This document shows positions 45,948 to 53,888 of a DNA stretch of 64,000 nt, in pieces. This DNA comes from Myxococcales bacterium (GTDB lineage: Bacteria; Myxococcota_A; Polyangia; Polyangiales; Polyangiaceae), in the NCBI GenBank assembly GCA_016712525.1, contig JADJQX010000008.1:992001-1056000 (forward strand), written 5' to 3'. The notes below the pieces were generated by a model. It did not search any database and had not been told where the DNA came from. It worked only from the letters and a program-made list of their open reading frames with translations. Position 1 is the first letter of the stretch. Every line of letters begins with the position of its first letter. A program made the translations under genes and the position numbers.

Positions 45948-46345
45948 TTGGCGGGAGACGCGATGGCCTGACCGGGCCACGCCACCGCGTACGCGAACGC
46001 GGCCGTCGCGACGGCACCGAAGATCGCGGCCGCGGCCAGCCCCGCCCGACGCCGCTTCCCCTGCGATACGAGCGCCAAAACGAGCCCGAGCCCGGTGACG
46101 AGCCCGAAGGCCGTGGGCGCGTACCAAGTGGCCGCGAGCCTCACGATCCACGGGGCCTTCTCTCCTATCCCCTCGAACATGGAGCGGAAGCGCCCGGTCA
46201 CGAGCGAAAACCCGAGCAGAAACACCGACGTGTTCCCTCCTACGAGCACACACATCCACTCCACCGGGGTGAGCTTGCGGGGCGCGTCGAGGGGTTTGTC
46301 GGCCTTCGAGGGCTCGATCGCGAGCGGGGCCGTCGATTCACTCAT
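45944..46345 (-). CDS. Small three-helix membrane protein, unknown function
   Basis: The 133-residue protein has a charged N-terminus (MSESTAPLAIEPSKADKP) and three hydrophobic helices: VEWMCVLVGGNTSVFLLGF, YAPTAFGLVTGLGLVLALV and AAAIFGAVATAAFAYAVAW. ATG 46345 fits the charged start; longer frames run over the ECF sigma gene on the other strand. The gene is coupled to the acetyltransferase gene by a four-base overlap and faces the ECF sigma gene across a divergent gap of about 170 bases. Nothing else was recognised. Confidence 0.65.
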   Translation of the reverse strand: MSESTAPLAIEPSKADKPLDAPRKLTPVEWMCVLVGGNTSVFLLGFSLVTGRFRSMFEGIGEKAPWIVRLAATWYAPTAFGLVTGLGLVLALVSQGKRRRAGLAAAAIFGAVATAAFAYAVAWPGQAIASPAK

Positions 46346-46516
46346 GAGCGGCTCTATAGTGCTTCGTGGGTTCGTGCGAAACCCAAGGCGAGCGCCGGCG
46401 TAGTGGGGAGCATGCAGGTCCTCGCGACCCCCTTCGCACCCGGGTTCGCTCGCCTCGAGGCGGGGACGACGCGCATTTTCTCGTCGTTCGTCGCGTTCGC
46501 GGCTAGCCTCCGGTCC

Positions 46517-47092
46517 GTGAACGGCGATGGTCCCGACTCGAAGGCGAGCCTCGCGATGGCGCGCTACGGCCGGGGCGACGACAGCGCCTTCGCCGACGTC
46601 TACGACGAGCTCTCCCCTCGCCTCTTCCGCTACCTCGTGCGCCTCACCCGCGACGATGCGCGTGCCGAGGACGTGCTCCAGCAGACGTTCCTCCAAATGC
46701 ACGACGCGCGTGGCCGCTTTCAACAAGGGGCGGACGTCGTCCCGTGGGCGTACGCCATCGCCCGCAGGCTCTTCATCGACGGCACCCGGCGACGGAAGCG
46801 CGATCACCTCCACGACGCGTACGAGGAGGAGCACTCCGCGCAGCTCAACACCCACCCGTCCGGCGAAGCCGTCACGCAGGCGCGCGAGCTCTCCGACGCT
46901 CTCCGCGCGCGCCTCGAGACGCTCCCCGAGCTCCAACGCGAAGCGTTCCGTCTCGTGCGTGAAGAGGGCCTCAGCATCGCCGACGCGGCCCAGATTCTGG
47001 GGGTATCCGAGGCCGCCGTGAAGCTCCGCGCCCACCGCGCGTACGAGAGCCTCCGCGACGTGCTCGCCGAGCTCGAAGGAGGGCAGTCATGA
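46517..47092 (+). CDS. ECF sigma factor paired with an NrsF-type anti-sigma factor
   Basis: The 191-residue ECF sigma factor has region 2 (DSAFADVYDELSPRLFRYLVRL, then DDARAEDVLQQTFLQMH and VVPWAYAIARRLFIDGTRRRKR) and region 4 (LETLPELQREAFRLVREEGLSIADAAQILGVSEAAVKLRAHRAYESL). GTG 46517 was chosen because region 2 needs the SLAMARYGRGDDSAF helix, which ATG 46556 would break; ATG 46412 is possible but adds a non-homologous extension. Its stop overlaps the anti-sigma gene by four bases. The pair resembles SigF/NrsF systems that respond to oxidative or metal stress. Confidence 0.9.
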   Translation: MNGDGPDSKASLAMARYGRGDDSAFADVYDELSPRLFRYLVRLTRDDARAEDVLQQTFLQMHDARGRFQQGADVVPWAYAIARRLFIDGTRRRKRDHLHDAYEEEHSAQLNTHPSGEAVTQARELSDALRARLETLPELQREAFRLVREEGLSIADAAQILGVSEAAVKLRAHRAYESLRDVLAELEGGQS

Positions 47093-47757
47093 GCGCCGAA
47101 CGCCCGAGCGACGCCGTGAGGGCCCGCATCCTCGCGGCCGCCAAGGCCACACCGTCGAAGACCCACGCCGAGGTCGCTCGGACCCGAGTCGTGCTCTCGC
47201 TCGCGGCGGCCGTACCACCGGTCGTCATGCTCGCGGTCTTCGGTGCCGGAGCGAAGGGGCGCCCGCTATCGCTCGCCGTCACGGTGGCCTTCCTCTGGTC
47301 TTTGCTCGCAGTGACGAGCACGGTGCTCACGCTCGTCTCGTCGTCGCCGCTCGGGCCACGAACGCCTCGCCTCGCCGCGCTCGCCGTGGGCGGTCCGATC
47401 GCGGCGTTCGTGCTCGGGACGCTCGGCGTCGTCCTCTGGCCCGACACGTGGACGGCCGCCACGAGCCCCCACAAAGACGTGGTGTGCATCGGCCTCGGGC
47501 TCGTGATGGGCGCGGCCCCGCTCTCCGTCCTGCTCACGCACTTCCGCGGGCAGGATCCCGTGACCCCGCGGGTGCGGGGGGCGTCGTTCGGGGTGGTCGC
47601 GGGAGCCTGGGCGGGCGCCGGAATGATGCTCGTTTGCCCGAACAACACGGCGACCCACGTGCTCGTCGGCCACGCGCTTCCGGTGCTGCTGTTCGCTTTC
47701 ATCGGAGCGCTCGTGGGGCAATCGGTCCTCGCCCTCCGCCGGCGCGACCCGCGCTGA
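47089..47757 (+). CDS. NrsF/DUF1109-like six-helix anti-sigma factor
   Basis: The 222-residue membrane protein has about six helices and a short cytoplasmic N-terminus. Two cysteines lie where NrsF/DUF1109 proteins have them: KDVVCIGLGLVMGAAPLSVLL and GAGMMLVCPNNTATHVL, and HALPVLLFAFIGALVG ends the last helix. NrsF proteins hold ECF sigma factors at the membrane and release them upon metal or oxidant binding to these cysteines. It overlaps the sigma gene by four bases (ATGA). The identification rests on the helix pattern and Cys positions, so it is likely but untested. Confidence 0.82.
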   Translation: MSAERPSDAVRARILAAAKATPSKTHAEVARTRVVLSLAAAVPPVVMLAVFGAGAKGRPLSLAVTVAFLWSLLAVTSTVLTLVSSSPLGPRTPRLAALAVGGPIAAFVLGTLGVVLWPDTWTAATSPHKDVVCIGLGLVMGAAPLSVLLTHFRGQDPVTPRVRGASFGVVAGAWAGAGMMLVCPNNTATHVLVGHALPVLLFAFIGALVGQSVLALRRRDPR

Positions 47758-47832
47758 AACCACCGACGGCGTATCTTTCGAGCCGTGCGAACGATGGTTC
47801 GACACATCGCTCATGACCTACGAGGACGACCC

Positions 47833-47860
47833 GGGGCGAGGCACCGTGTGGCCTCGCCCC
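47833..47860. terminator. Bidirectional hairpin between converging genes
   Basis: GGGGCGAGGC pairs perfectly with GCCTCGCCCC (10 bp, loop of eight). It lies between the ends of the NrsF gene and the Trp-repeat lipoprotein gene and can serve both. No long U-tract is present. Confidence 0.6.
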
Positions 47861-47872
47861 TTCGTCTGCCCC

Positions 47873-48481
47873 TCACGGGCCGGCGTCCATCCACATGGCA
47901 CGGCGGGACGGGGGCCCCTCGTCCTCCTTCATGGTGTCGTGCTCGGCGTCCCAGCCGGCGCGCGTCGAGGGCAAGGAGTCGGCGGGTTTCTCCGAGTCAC
48001 CGAGGAGCGAGGCGCGCTCCCCGGCTTTCCACGCGGCGCGCTCGGCGTCCGACGAGGCCTCTCCTTCGCGCTCACGCATCGTCGGTCGGGCGCCACCGTC
48101 CCACGCGGCCTCGCGTTCCCCCTCGGCGAAGGGGGCGAGCCGCGCCGCTTTGACGGTGCTCGGCGGAGCGCCGTCCCACCCACGCGCGCTCTCGGCGGCC
48201 GAGAGCGGCGCGAGCACGCCGTCCTTCATCGTCGGGCGCGGCCCGGCATCCCAAGCGGCCTCGTGCTCCCACGCCGGGGCAACGAGCCGACCCGGCTGCA
48301 TCTTGGGGGCACCCGCCTCCCAACCGGCGCGCTCCTCGAGGGGTGCACCGGGAGAGGGCGCGACGAGGGCGCTCTCGACGGCCTCCTCGTCGGAGCTCGG
48401 ATCTCCCGAGGGAGCCGCGCAGGCGACCGCAGCCGGAACGAAGAGGGCAGAGACGATGAACGAAAGTACGAAACGACGCAT
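47873..48481 (-). CDS. Short lipoprotein made of degenerate Trp repeats
   Basis: The 202-residue protein begins with MRRFVLSFIVSALFVPAAVAC, a clear lipoprotein signal (Cys about 21), preceded by an exceptional ribosome site AAGGAGGT. After an acidic spacer, six to seven imperfect units of 22-26 residues follow. The core is A-[AG]-W-[DEK]-[AG]-[GAE]-x(3)-[TKS]-[MV], for example AAWDAGPRPTM, RGWDGAPPSTV, AAWDGGARPTM and AGWDAEHDTM. No known repeat family was recognised. It faces outward with the three large Gly-rich lipoproteins downstream of similar leaders, so a shared surface role is possible. Confidence 0.78.
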   Translation of the reverse strand: MRRFVLSFIVSALFVPAAVACAAPSGDPSSDEEAVESALVAPSPGAPLEERAGWEAGAPKMQPGRLVAPAWEHEAAWDAGPRPTMKDGVLAPLSAAESARGWDGAPPSTVKAARLAPFAEGEREAAWDGGARPTMREREGEASSDAERAAWKAGERASLLGDSEKPADSLPSTRAGWDAEHDTMKEDEGPPSRRAMWMDAGP

Positions 48482-48561
48482 GGCAAACCTCCTTGAAAAA
48501 GCGGGGTGAAGCGCGAACCGTTCGCGTTCCCCATGCCCTCTCGTCGGCAGGTCCCCGGCGC

Positions 48562-48596
48562 GTGTTGCGAACAATCGACGCGACCTTCGTTTTTTT
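48562..48596 (-). promoter_or_regulatory. Leader element shared with the 48750-50330 gene
   Basis: Upstream of the Trp-repeat gene the plus strand reads GTGTTGCGAACAATCGAC, then about ten bases and a run of seven T. The copy at 50422-50457 matches GTGTTGCGnACnATCGAC and the T7. On the coding strand this is an A7 tract then a GTCGAT and CGCAACAC box, about 80-90 bases before the ATG. It could be a promoter or a regulator site; its role is not known. Confidence 0.4.
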
Positions 48597-48685
48597 CTCC
48601 CCTTCGCTTCGGACGCGACGAGCACGCGCGCGCGTCGCGCCTCGCCAGAAACGCCGCCGTTCGACGCGACCCAAGAACGACGAAG

Positions 48686-48711
48686 GCCCCGTGGCGGATG
48701 CCACGAGGCCC
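48686..48711 (-). terminator. Hairpin terminator after lipoprotein gene 48750-50330
   Basis: An 11-bp stem (48686-48696 with 48701-48711, loop GGAT) has one pair that is C-A on the plus strand and G-U on the minus strand, supporting minus-strand transcription. It lies about 40 bases after the stop. Confidence 0.65.
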
Positions 48712-48749
48712 GTGTCGCGCTCTCGGGAGCGCCCGCGCGAACGTGTAGA

Positions 48750-50330
48750 CTACATCGATTTCGCGCCCGTCGCCGCGCCGGAGGGAGAGGCGGGCAGCGT
48801 GCGTCCGCCCTGGGTCACGGCGTCGACGCCGGCGCCGCCGATACCGAAGCGCGTGGTGGTCTGCGACTGGATGGGCGCGAGGCCCTGGTAGGCGATGGCG
48901 ATCGACGGGCCTCCCGCACCGCTCCCCGAGATACCGGCGTTACCGCCCGCGCCGCCCGGATACGACTTCGTGTCGTCCGCCGTGAAGACGTTGTCGTTGC
49001 CCCCTTTGCTGCCTGCGGTCGCGTTGCTGCCGATGGCGCCACGCCCACCCGCGCCGCCGTTGGCCGACTCGACGACGACGGTGTCGAAGCGCACCGGGCT
49101 GCGCACGAGGGCCGCGCCGATGCTCGCTCCGCCGCCCTTTCCGGCCGTGCCCGCGAGCCCCGGACACCCTCCAGCTCCGCCGCCAGGACCCGTGGTGCCG
49201 TAGTGACGCCCGACTCCGCTGTACGAGATTTGCGGCGGCGGCTGACCGTTGCCACCGTTTCCTCCCGTGCCGACGTCACCGTCGGTCCCGGGGGTTCCGT
49301 CGCCCGGCACGTAGCCCTCGTCCCCGAGCTGTCCACCCGTGCTCGAGGCGCCGTTCACGCCGTTCGCCCCTGCCGGCGTGACCGCTCCGCGCGAGACGAA
49401 CGAGCCCCCCGGAATGGCGACCCACTCAGCGCCCGAGGTGGAGCGGTTGAAGACCCCGCTGGGGCCTCCGCTGCCTCCGTTCGCGAGCTTGAAGAGGGTC
49501 ATGTCGGGGCGCAGGCACTGCGTGATCCCGCCGCGGCCTCCGTCGCGTGGGACCGGGAGCACCCCCGAAGGCAACGCCCCGTAGGGCACGCCGGCCTCGG
49601 CGGAAAACGCCGAAAACGCGACAAGTTGCGCACCTTCGACGCCATCGTCGCCTTTCATCCCACTCCCTGCGCGGATCGAGCCGTTCGCGAAGGTGAGGGC
49701 GTTCGAGTCGACCGCGAGGAGGCCGATCGACGACCCGGAGGGTGTGGCCGCGTCGGGGGCGACCACGTTGAAGTGGTCGAGACGCGTCGCCCTCGTGATC
49801 CCCGAGGCGCGGATGGCCGGGCTCGTGGGGCTCTCGATCGCGCTGCGTTTGTCGGTGAGCTTCCACGTGGGGCCCGAGCAGTCGAGACCGCCGACGAGCG
49901 AGATCCCGTTGGCGAGCTCGATGGCCTCGAGGTACGTGCCTTCGCACACGAACACGCGGCCCTTGGCGTCGGCTTCGGCCTTCGCGATCGCCTCGGCGAT
50001 GCTCTGGAGCGGCGCTTGGCGGGTACCGGGGGCACCGGCCGCTCCGTTCAGCGCGACGAAGATCCCTTGTTGCTCGGTGATCTCGTCGGCCTTCGGCGGG
50101 GGCGCGGGTGGCTCGGCAGGTTTTCCTCCGTCGCTCGGCGGCGGCGGTGGGGCGGCGTCGGCCGAAGGCGCCGAGGAGCCAGACGACGAGGGAGCGGGCG
50201 GCGCGCCCGGGGTGGGCCGAGTGCCACCGTCGACGCCGATCACCGGGACCTCCTCGGCCGCGGAGCCGCAAGCCACGAGAGGAGCCGAGACCGAACCGAT
50301 GGCGATGGCCGCAAAAACGAAACGACGCAT
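48750..50330 (-). CDS. Gly-rich beta-helix-like lipoprotein, paralog 1
   Basis: The 526-residue lipoprotein has signal MRRFVFAAIAIGSVSAPLVAC, a Pro/Ser/Ala-rich tether (about 30-100), a right-handed-beta-helix-like part (GRVFVCEGTYLEAIELANGI, SLVGGLDCSGPTWKLTDKRS) and a long Gly-rich half with collagen-like or PGRS-like runs (GGAGGCPGLAGTAGKGGGAS, GGAGGRGAIG). It keeps the paralog hallmarks GGLDCSGPTWKLTDKRS and SPVRFD. ATG 50330 has GGAGG upstream. It is the most divergent of the three paralogs. It is probably outer-membrane anchored and extracellular; the role is unknown. Confidence 0.8.
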   Translation of the reverse strand: MRRFVFAAIAIGSVSAPLVACGSAAEEVPVIGVDGGTRPTPGAPPAPSSSGSSAPSADAAPPPPPSDGGKPAEPPAPPPKADEITEQQGIFVALNGAAGAPGTRQAPLQSIAEAIAKAEADAKGRVFVCEGTYLEAIELANGISLVGGLDCSGPTWKLTDKRSAIESPTSPAIRASGITRATRLDHFNVVAPDAATPSGSSIGLLAVDSNALTFANGSIRAGSGMKGDDGVEGAQLVAFSAFSAEAGVPYGALPSGVLPVPRDGGRGGITQCLRPDMTLFKLANGGSGGPSGVFNRSTSGAEWVAIPGGSFVSRGAVTPAGANGVNGASSTGGQLGDEGYVPGDGTPGTDGDVGTGGNGGNGQPPPQISYSGVGRHYGTTGPGGGAGGCPGLAGTAGKGGGASIGAALVRSPVRFDTVVVESANGGAGGRGAIGSNATAGSKGGNDNVFTADDTKSYPGGAGGNAGISGSGAGGPSIAIAYQGLAPIQSQTTTRFGIGGAGVDAVTQGGRTLPASPSGAATGAKSM

Positions 50331-50421
50331 GAGTACCTCCGAAAGAACACGATCCGGCGGCTCCCCCCGAACCCTTCGAGAGGTCGCCGTCCGTGCTCGT
50401 GGGTCGGCGGGAGCCACGAGG

Positions 50422-50457
50422 GTGTTGCGCACGATCGACCGGGCTCGTCGTTTTTTT
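50422..50457 (-). promoter_or_regulatory. Leader element shared with the Trp-repeat gene
   Basis: The plus strand reads GTGTTGCGCACGATCGAC, then about eleven bases and seven T, nearly the element at 48562. It lies about 92 bases before the ATG at 50330. Conservation between two otherwise different genes suggests a shared promoter or regulator site. Confidence 0.4.
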
Positions 50458-50514
50458 ATCGACTCACGAAACACCTATTTTCATCCTTGTTCGTTCACTT
50501 CCGACGCCCGACGC

Positions 50515-50554
50515 AGAGAGGCCCGCGGAGCACGTGGGCTCCGCGGGCCTCTCT
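50515..50554 (-). terminator. Long hairpin terminator after lipoprotein gene 50569-52122
   Basis: Seventeen perfect base pairs (50515-50531 with 50538-50554, loop of six) form the longest hairpin noticed in the window. It starts 15 bases after the stop at 50569. No U-tract is present on either side. Confidence 0.75.
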
Positions 50555-50568
50555 CGGAACGAAGCGCC

Positions 50569-52122
50569 TCAGTACGCGCGCACGGCCTCCGCCACACCGG
50601 CAGGCGACGCCGGGATCGTGCGAGCTCCCTGCGAGACCGCGGCCACGCCGGGCCCTGCGACACCGGGCTTCGACGTCGACTGAGCGACGATCGGCGCGAG
50701 CCCCTCGTGGGCGATCGCGATCGACGGACCACCCGCACCGTGACCGGAGATACCGGCAGCGCCGCCGAGGCCACCGGCGCTCGTTCGCTCCGGGCTCATG
50801 ACCCACGGGAGAGCGTCGTCGGCGCCCGAGCTGCCGCCGGTCGGGTTGCTGCCGAACGTGCCCCGCCCACCGGCGCCACCCGCGCCCGCCGTGAGCGCCA
50901 TGCCGTCGAAGCGCACCGGGCTCCGCACGAGGGCAGCCGCGATGCTCGCGCCACCGCCTTTTCCTGCCGTGCCCGCGAGCCCGGGGCACCCTCCCGCGCC
51001 ACCGCCACCGCCCGCGCGACCGTACGCGTGCCGGTTCGCGGCGACACCGATCGTGGGCGCCTGTCCCTTCGCGCCGCGCCCGCCGATGCCGACCTCGCCG
51101 TTCGTGCCGGCGGTCCCGTCACCGGGGACGTAGCCGTCTTCGCCGAGCGTGCCTCCGGTGCTCGAAGCGCCGGCCTTTCCTTCCTTGCCCGAGCCAGGCG
51201 GCGCGCCGGGATCACCGGGGTTCGCGGGGTACGTGAACGGAGCGACGCCGACCACGGCAACGTTCCACGACCCGAAGAACTCCGAGTAGACACCCGAAGA
51301 GCCGCCGGTGGCGCCCGCCGTGCGCATCGAGGGGAGCCCATCGGGCGTCTTGCACACGGCCGTCGCGCCGGCGCCGCCCGCGATGGGCGCCCCTGGCCGC
51401 TCCATCAGCACGACGTTGCCCCCACCGGCCACCGCCGCGGTCTCGACGGAGAGCACGAGCGGCTCACCCTCGACGCCGTCGTCGCCCTTCATGCCGTCCC
51501 CCGCGGTGATCGAGCCCTTCGCGAACGTGAGCGCGTTCGAGTCGACCGCGAAGAGACCGATCGACGAGCCCGACGGCGCGGTCGCGTTCGGGGCCTTCAC
51601 GTCGAGCCCGTCGACGCGCGTCGCCGTCGTGATGCCGACCGCCCGGATCGCGGGGCTCGAGGGCGCGTCGAGCGTGCTGCGCTTGTCGGTGAGCTTCCAC
51701 GTGGGGCCCGAGCAGTCGAGGCCTCCGACGATCGACACGCCAGCCTCGAGCTCGAGGCTCTCGAGGTAGGTGCCTTCGCAGACGTAGACGCGGCCCTTCT
51801 TGTCGGCCTTCGCCTTCGCGATGCCCTCGGCGATGCTCGCGAGCGGCGATTTGCGGGTGCCCGGGTTCTCGGCCGTCCCATCCTTCGCGACGAACACGCC
51901 GTACTGCTCGGTGACCTCTTCGGCCTTCGCCGGAGGCGCGGGCGGCTCGGCGGGGCGACCGTCCCCACGCCCGCCGTCGGCTCCGGGAGCTTGCCCAGGA
52001 AGCTCCGAGCTCGCCGCCGGCCCCCCGTCCGCGCCAAGAGCCGGGAGGGGCTCCGCCGCCGAGCCACACGCCACCGAACCGAACGAACCGAGGACCAACG
52101 CAACGAGAGCCAACCGACGCAT
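50569..52122 (-). CDS. Gly-rich beta-helix-like lipoprotein, paralog 2
   Basis: The 517-residue lipoprotein has signal MRRLALVALVLGSFGSVAC, an acidic/Pro tether (GGPAASSELPGQAPGADGGR), the beta-helix start GRVYVCEGTYLESLELEAGV, SIVGGLDCSGPTWKLTDKRS and the Gly-rich tail (GGGGGAGGCPGLAGTAGKGG, SPVRFDGMALTAGAGGAGGR). It is very close to paralog 3 at its N-terminus, in the segment around KPDKKGRVYVCEGTYLE and in its leader, so the two are a recent duplicate. ATG 52122 has GGAGG upstream. Export to the cell surface is inferred; function unknown. Confidence 0.82.
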   Translation of the reverse strand: MRRLALVALVLGSFGSVACGSAAEPLPALGADGGPAASSELPGQAPGADGGRGDGRPAEPPAPPAKAEEVTEQYGVFVAKDGTAENPGTRKSPLASIAEGIAKAKADKKGRVYVCEGTYLESLELEAGVSIVGGLDCSGPTWKLTDKRSTLDAPSSPAIRAVGITTATRVDGLDVKAPNATAPSGSSIGLFAVDSNALTFAKGSITAGDGMKGDDGVEGEPLVLSVETAAVAGGGNVVLMERPGAPIAGGAGATAVCKTPDGLPSMRTAGATGGSSGVYSEFFGSWNVAVVGVAPFTYPANPGDPGAPPGSGKEGKAGASSTGGTLGEDGYVPGDGTAGTNGEVGIGGRGAKGQAPTIGVAANRHAYGRAGGGGGAGGCPGLAGTAGKGGGASIAAALVRSPVRFDGMALTAGAGGAGGRGTFGSNPTGGSSGADDALPWVMSPERTSAGGLGGAAGISGHGAGGPSIAIAHEGLAPIVAQSTSKPGVAGPGVAAVSQGARTIPASPAGVAEAVRAY

Positions 52123-52226
52123 GACACACCTCCGAACGACCTTGAGGACCGAAGGCGCTCCCGCGAACCGCTCGCGAGCTTGCCTTCGTGCCCCCTCCGT
52201 CGGCGCCCTCGCGCGATTCGTTGCGT
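52115..52226 (-). repeat. Duplicated leader of lipoprotein paralog 2
   Basis: The start codon region and leader match 53881-53992 (paralog 3): the first 30 bases from CGACGCATGACACACCTCCG on are identical, and CTTCGTGCCCCCTCCGTCGG followed by CGCGATTCGTTGCGT recurs. This is one copy of a direct repeat left by gene duplication. An A-rich run on the coding strand (plus-strand T7) follows. Confidence 0.7.
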
Positions 52227-52300
52227 CCTTTTTTTCGAGCCCCTGCCGATTCTTGTAAGTGTTCGATTCTCAATCCGATTTGGCCCCGACAAAGTGCGCG

Positions 52301-52332
52301 AGGCCCGCGGGGCTCGTCGCCACCGCAGGCCT
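52301..52332 (-). terminator. Hairpin terminator after lipoprotein gene 52356-53888
   Basis: AGGCCCGCGG pairs with CCGCAGGCCT (10 bp, loop of twelve). The single C-A pair on the plus strand becomes G-U on the minus strand, matching minus-strand transcription. It begins 24 bases after the stop. Confidence 0.55.
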
Positions 52333-52355
52333 CTCGTGCGTTCGGATCGGTCGGC

Positions 52356-53888
52356 TCAGTAGGCCTTGACCGCCGCGCTCTCCCCTGCCGCCGAAGCCGG
52401 CAGCGTGCGGCTGCCCCTCGTGACCGCGGCGACGCCCTCGCCCGCCGCGCCGGGCTGCGTGGTGGTCTGCGTGAGGATGGGCGCGATGCCCTCGTGGGCG
52501 ATCGCGATCGAAGGACCGCCGGCGCCGTGACCGGACACACCGGCTTCGCCGCCTTTCGTTCCGGGGCGCGATTTGTAGGTGGCGTCGTTGTCGAACAGCG
52601 ACGCGTCGTTGCCGCCCGTCGAGCCCGCGGTGGGCTCGCTCCCGACGGTGCCGCGACCTCCTGCGCCGCCCTGACCGGACACGAGCGTCATCCCGTCGAA
52701 GCGCACGGGGCTCCTCACGAGAGCGACCGCGAAGCTCGCGCCGCCGCCCTTACCCGCCGTGCCCGCGAGCCCTGGGCAACCCCCGGCACCGCCGCCCGCG
52801 CCCGACTCCCCGAACCAACGGCCCGTGCCGAACACGCCCCGGTCCACGGCCTTGCCGGACGCGCCTTTGCCACCGAGCCCGATGTCTCCGTTCGTGCCCG
52901 CGGTGCCGTCTCCGGGAGCGAAGCCTTCTTCGGTGAGCGTGCCACCCGAGCTCGACACGCCGCTCTTGCCCGCGGCGCCCGTGCCCGTGGGGTTACCGGG
53001 GCCGCCGGGCCGATTGAGCTCGTTCCACGGCTCGTTCACCACGCTGCGCGAGTACATGCCGCTGTCGCCTCCGCGGCCGCCGTACGACCGCATGACCTCG
53101 GTGCCGTCAGGACGCCGGCACACGCCCTCGGACTCGAGCCCACCGGCGCGAGGGGCGAGGATGCCCGACGCCGACGCGGGCGCCTGCCCTATCTCGCCGT
53201 TTCGGGCGGAGAAGGAGAGCTGCTCCGCTTCGACGCCGTCGTCGCCCTTCATGCCGTCCCCCGCGGTGATCGAGCCCTTCGCGAACGTGAGGGCGTTCGA
53301 GTCGATCGCGAAGAGGCCGATCGACGAGCCCGACGGCGAGGTCGCGTTCGGAGCCTTCACCTCGAAGCCATCGACGCGCGTCGCGATCGTGATGCCGACG
53401 GCGCGGATCGCGGGGCTCGAGGGGGCCTCGAGCGTGCTGCGCTTGTCCGTGAGCTTCCACGTGGGGCCCGAGCAATCGAGGCCGCCCACGATCGACACGC
53501 CGCTCTCGAGCTCGAGGCCTTCGAGGTAGGTGCCCTCGCAGACGTAGACGCGGCCCTTCTTGTCGGCCTTGGCCTTGGCGATGCCCTCGGTGATGCTCGC
53601 GAGCGGCGATTTGCGCGTGCCCGGGTTCTCGGCGGCGCCGTCCTTCGCGACGAACACGCCGTACTGCTCGGTGACCTCTTCGGCCTTCGCCGGAGGTGCA
53701 GGAGGCTCGGCCGGGCGACCTTCCGCGCGACCACCGTCGGCTCCGGGCGCTTGCCCTGGAAGCGGCGACGGCTCGCTCGCGGCGGGCCCTCCGTCGCCCC
53801 CCACCATCGGCAACGTCTCCGCCGCCGAGCCACACGCCACCGAACCGAAGGAACCGAGCACCAACACCACGAGAGCCAACCGACGCAT
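52356..53888 (-). CDS. Gly-rich beta-helix-like lipoprotein, paralog 3
   Basis: The 510-residue lipoprotein has signal MRRLALVVLVLGSFGSVAC and the same order as paralog 2: tether, CEGTYLEGLELESGVSIVGG, DCSGPTWKLTDKRS, then collagen-like or PGRS-like repeats (GAGGGAGGCPGLAGTAGKGG, SPVRFDGMTLVSGQGGAGGR). ATG 53888 is preceded by GGAGG, and the leader is nearly that of paralog 2. A longer frame upstream (to 54425) runs over the GH44 gene on the other strand and is rejected. Function unknown; likely cell surface. Confidence 0.82.
   Translation of the reverse strand: MRRLALVVLVLGSFGSVACGSAAETLPMVGGDGGPAASEPSPLPGQAPGADGGRAEGRPAEPPAPPAKAEEVTEQYGVFVAKDGAAENPGTRKSPLASITEGIAKAKADKKGRVYVCEGTYLEGLELESGVSIVGGLDCSGPTWKLTDKRSTLEAPSSPAIRAVGITIATRVDGFEVKAPNATSPSGSSIGLFAIDSNALTFAKGSITAGDGMKGDDGVEAEQLSFSARNGEIGQAPASASGILAPRAGGLESEGVCRRPDGTEVMRSYGGRGGDSGMYSRSVVNEPWNELNRPGGPGNPTGTGAAGKSGVSSSGGTLTEEGFAPGDGTAGTNGDIGLGGKGASGKAVDRGVFGTGRWFGESGAGGGAGGCPGLAGTAGKGGGASFAVALVRSPVRFDGMTLVSGQGGAGGRGTVGSEPTAGSTGGNDASLFDNDATYKSRPGTKGGEAGVSGHGAGGPSIAIAHEGIAPILTQTTTQPGAAGEGVAAVTRGSRTLPASAAGESAAVKAY

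Noticed and set aside
48750..53888. Repetitive Gly-rich coding sequence considered as a CRISPR or other nucleotide repeat array.
   Set aside because: Repeats are irregular, in frame and protein-level; no constant direct repeats with spacers and no cas genes.
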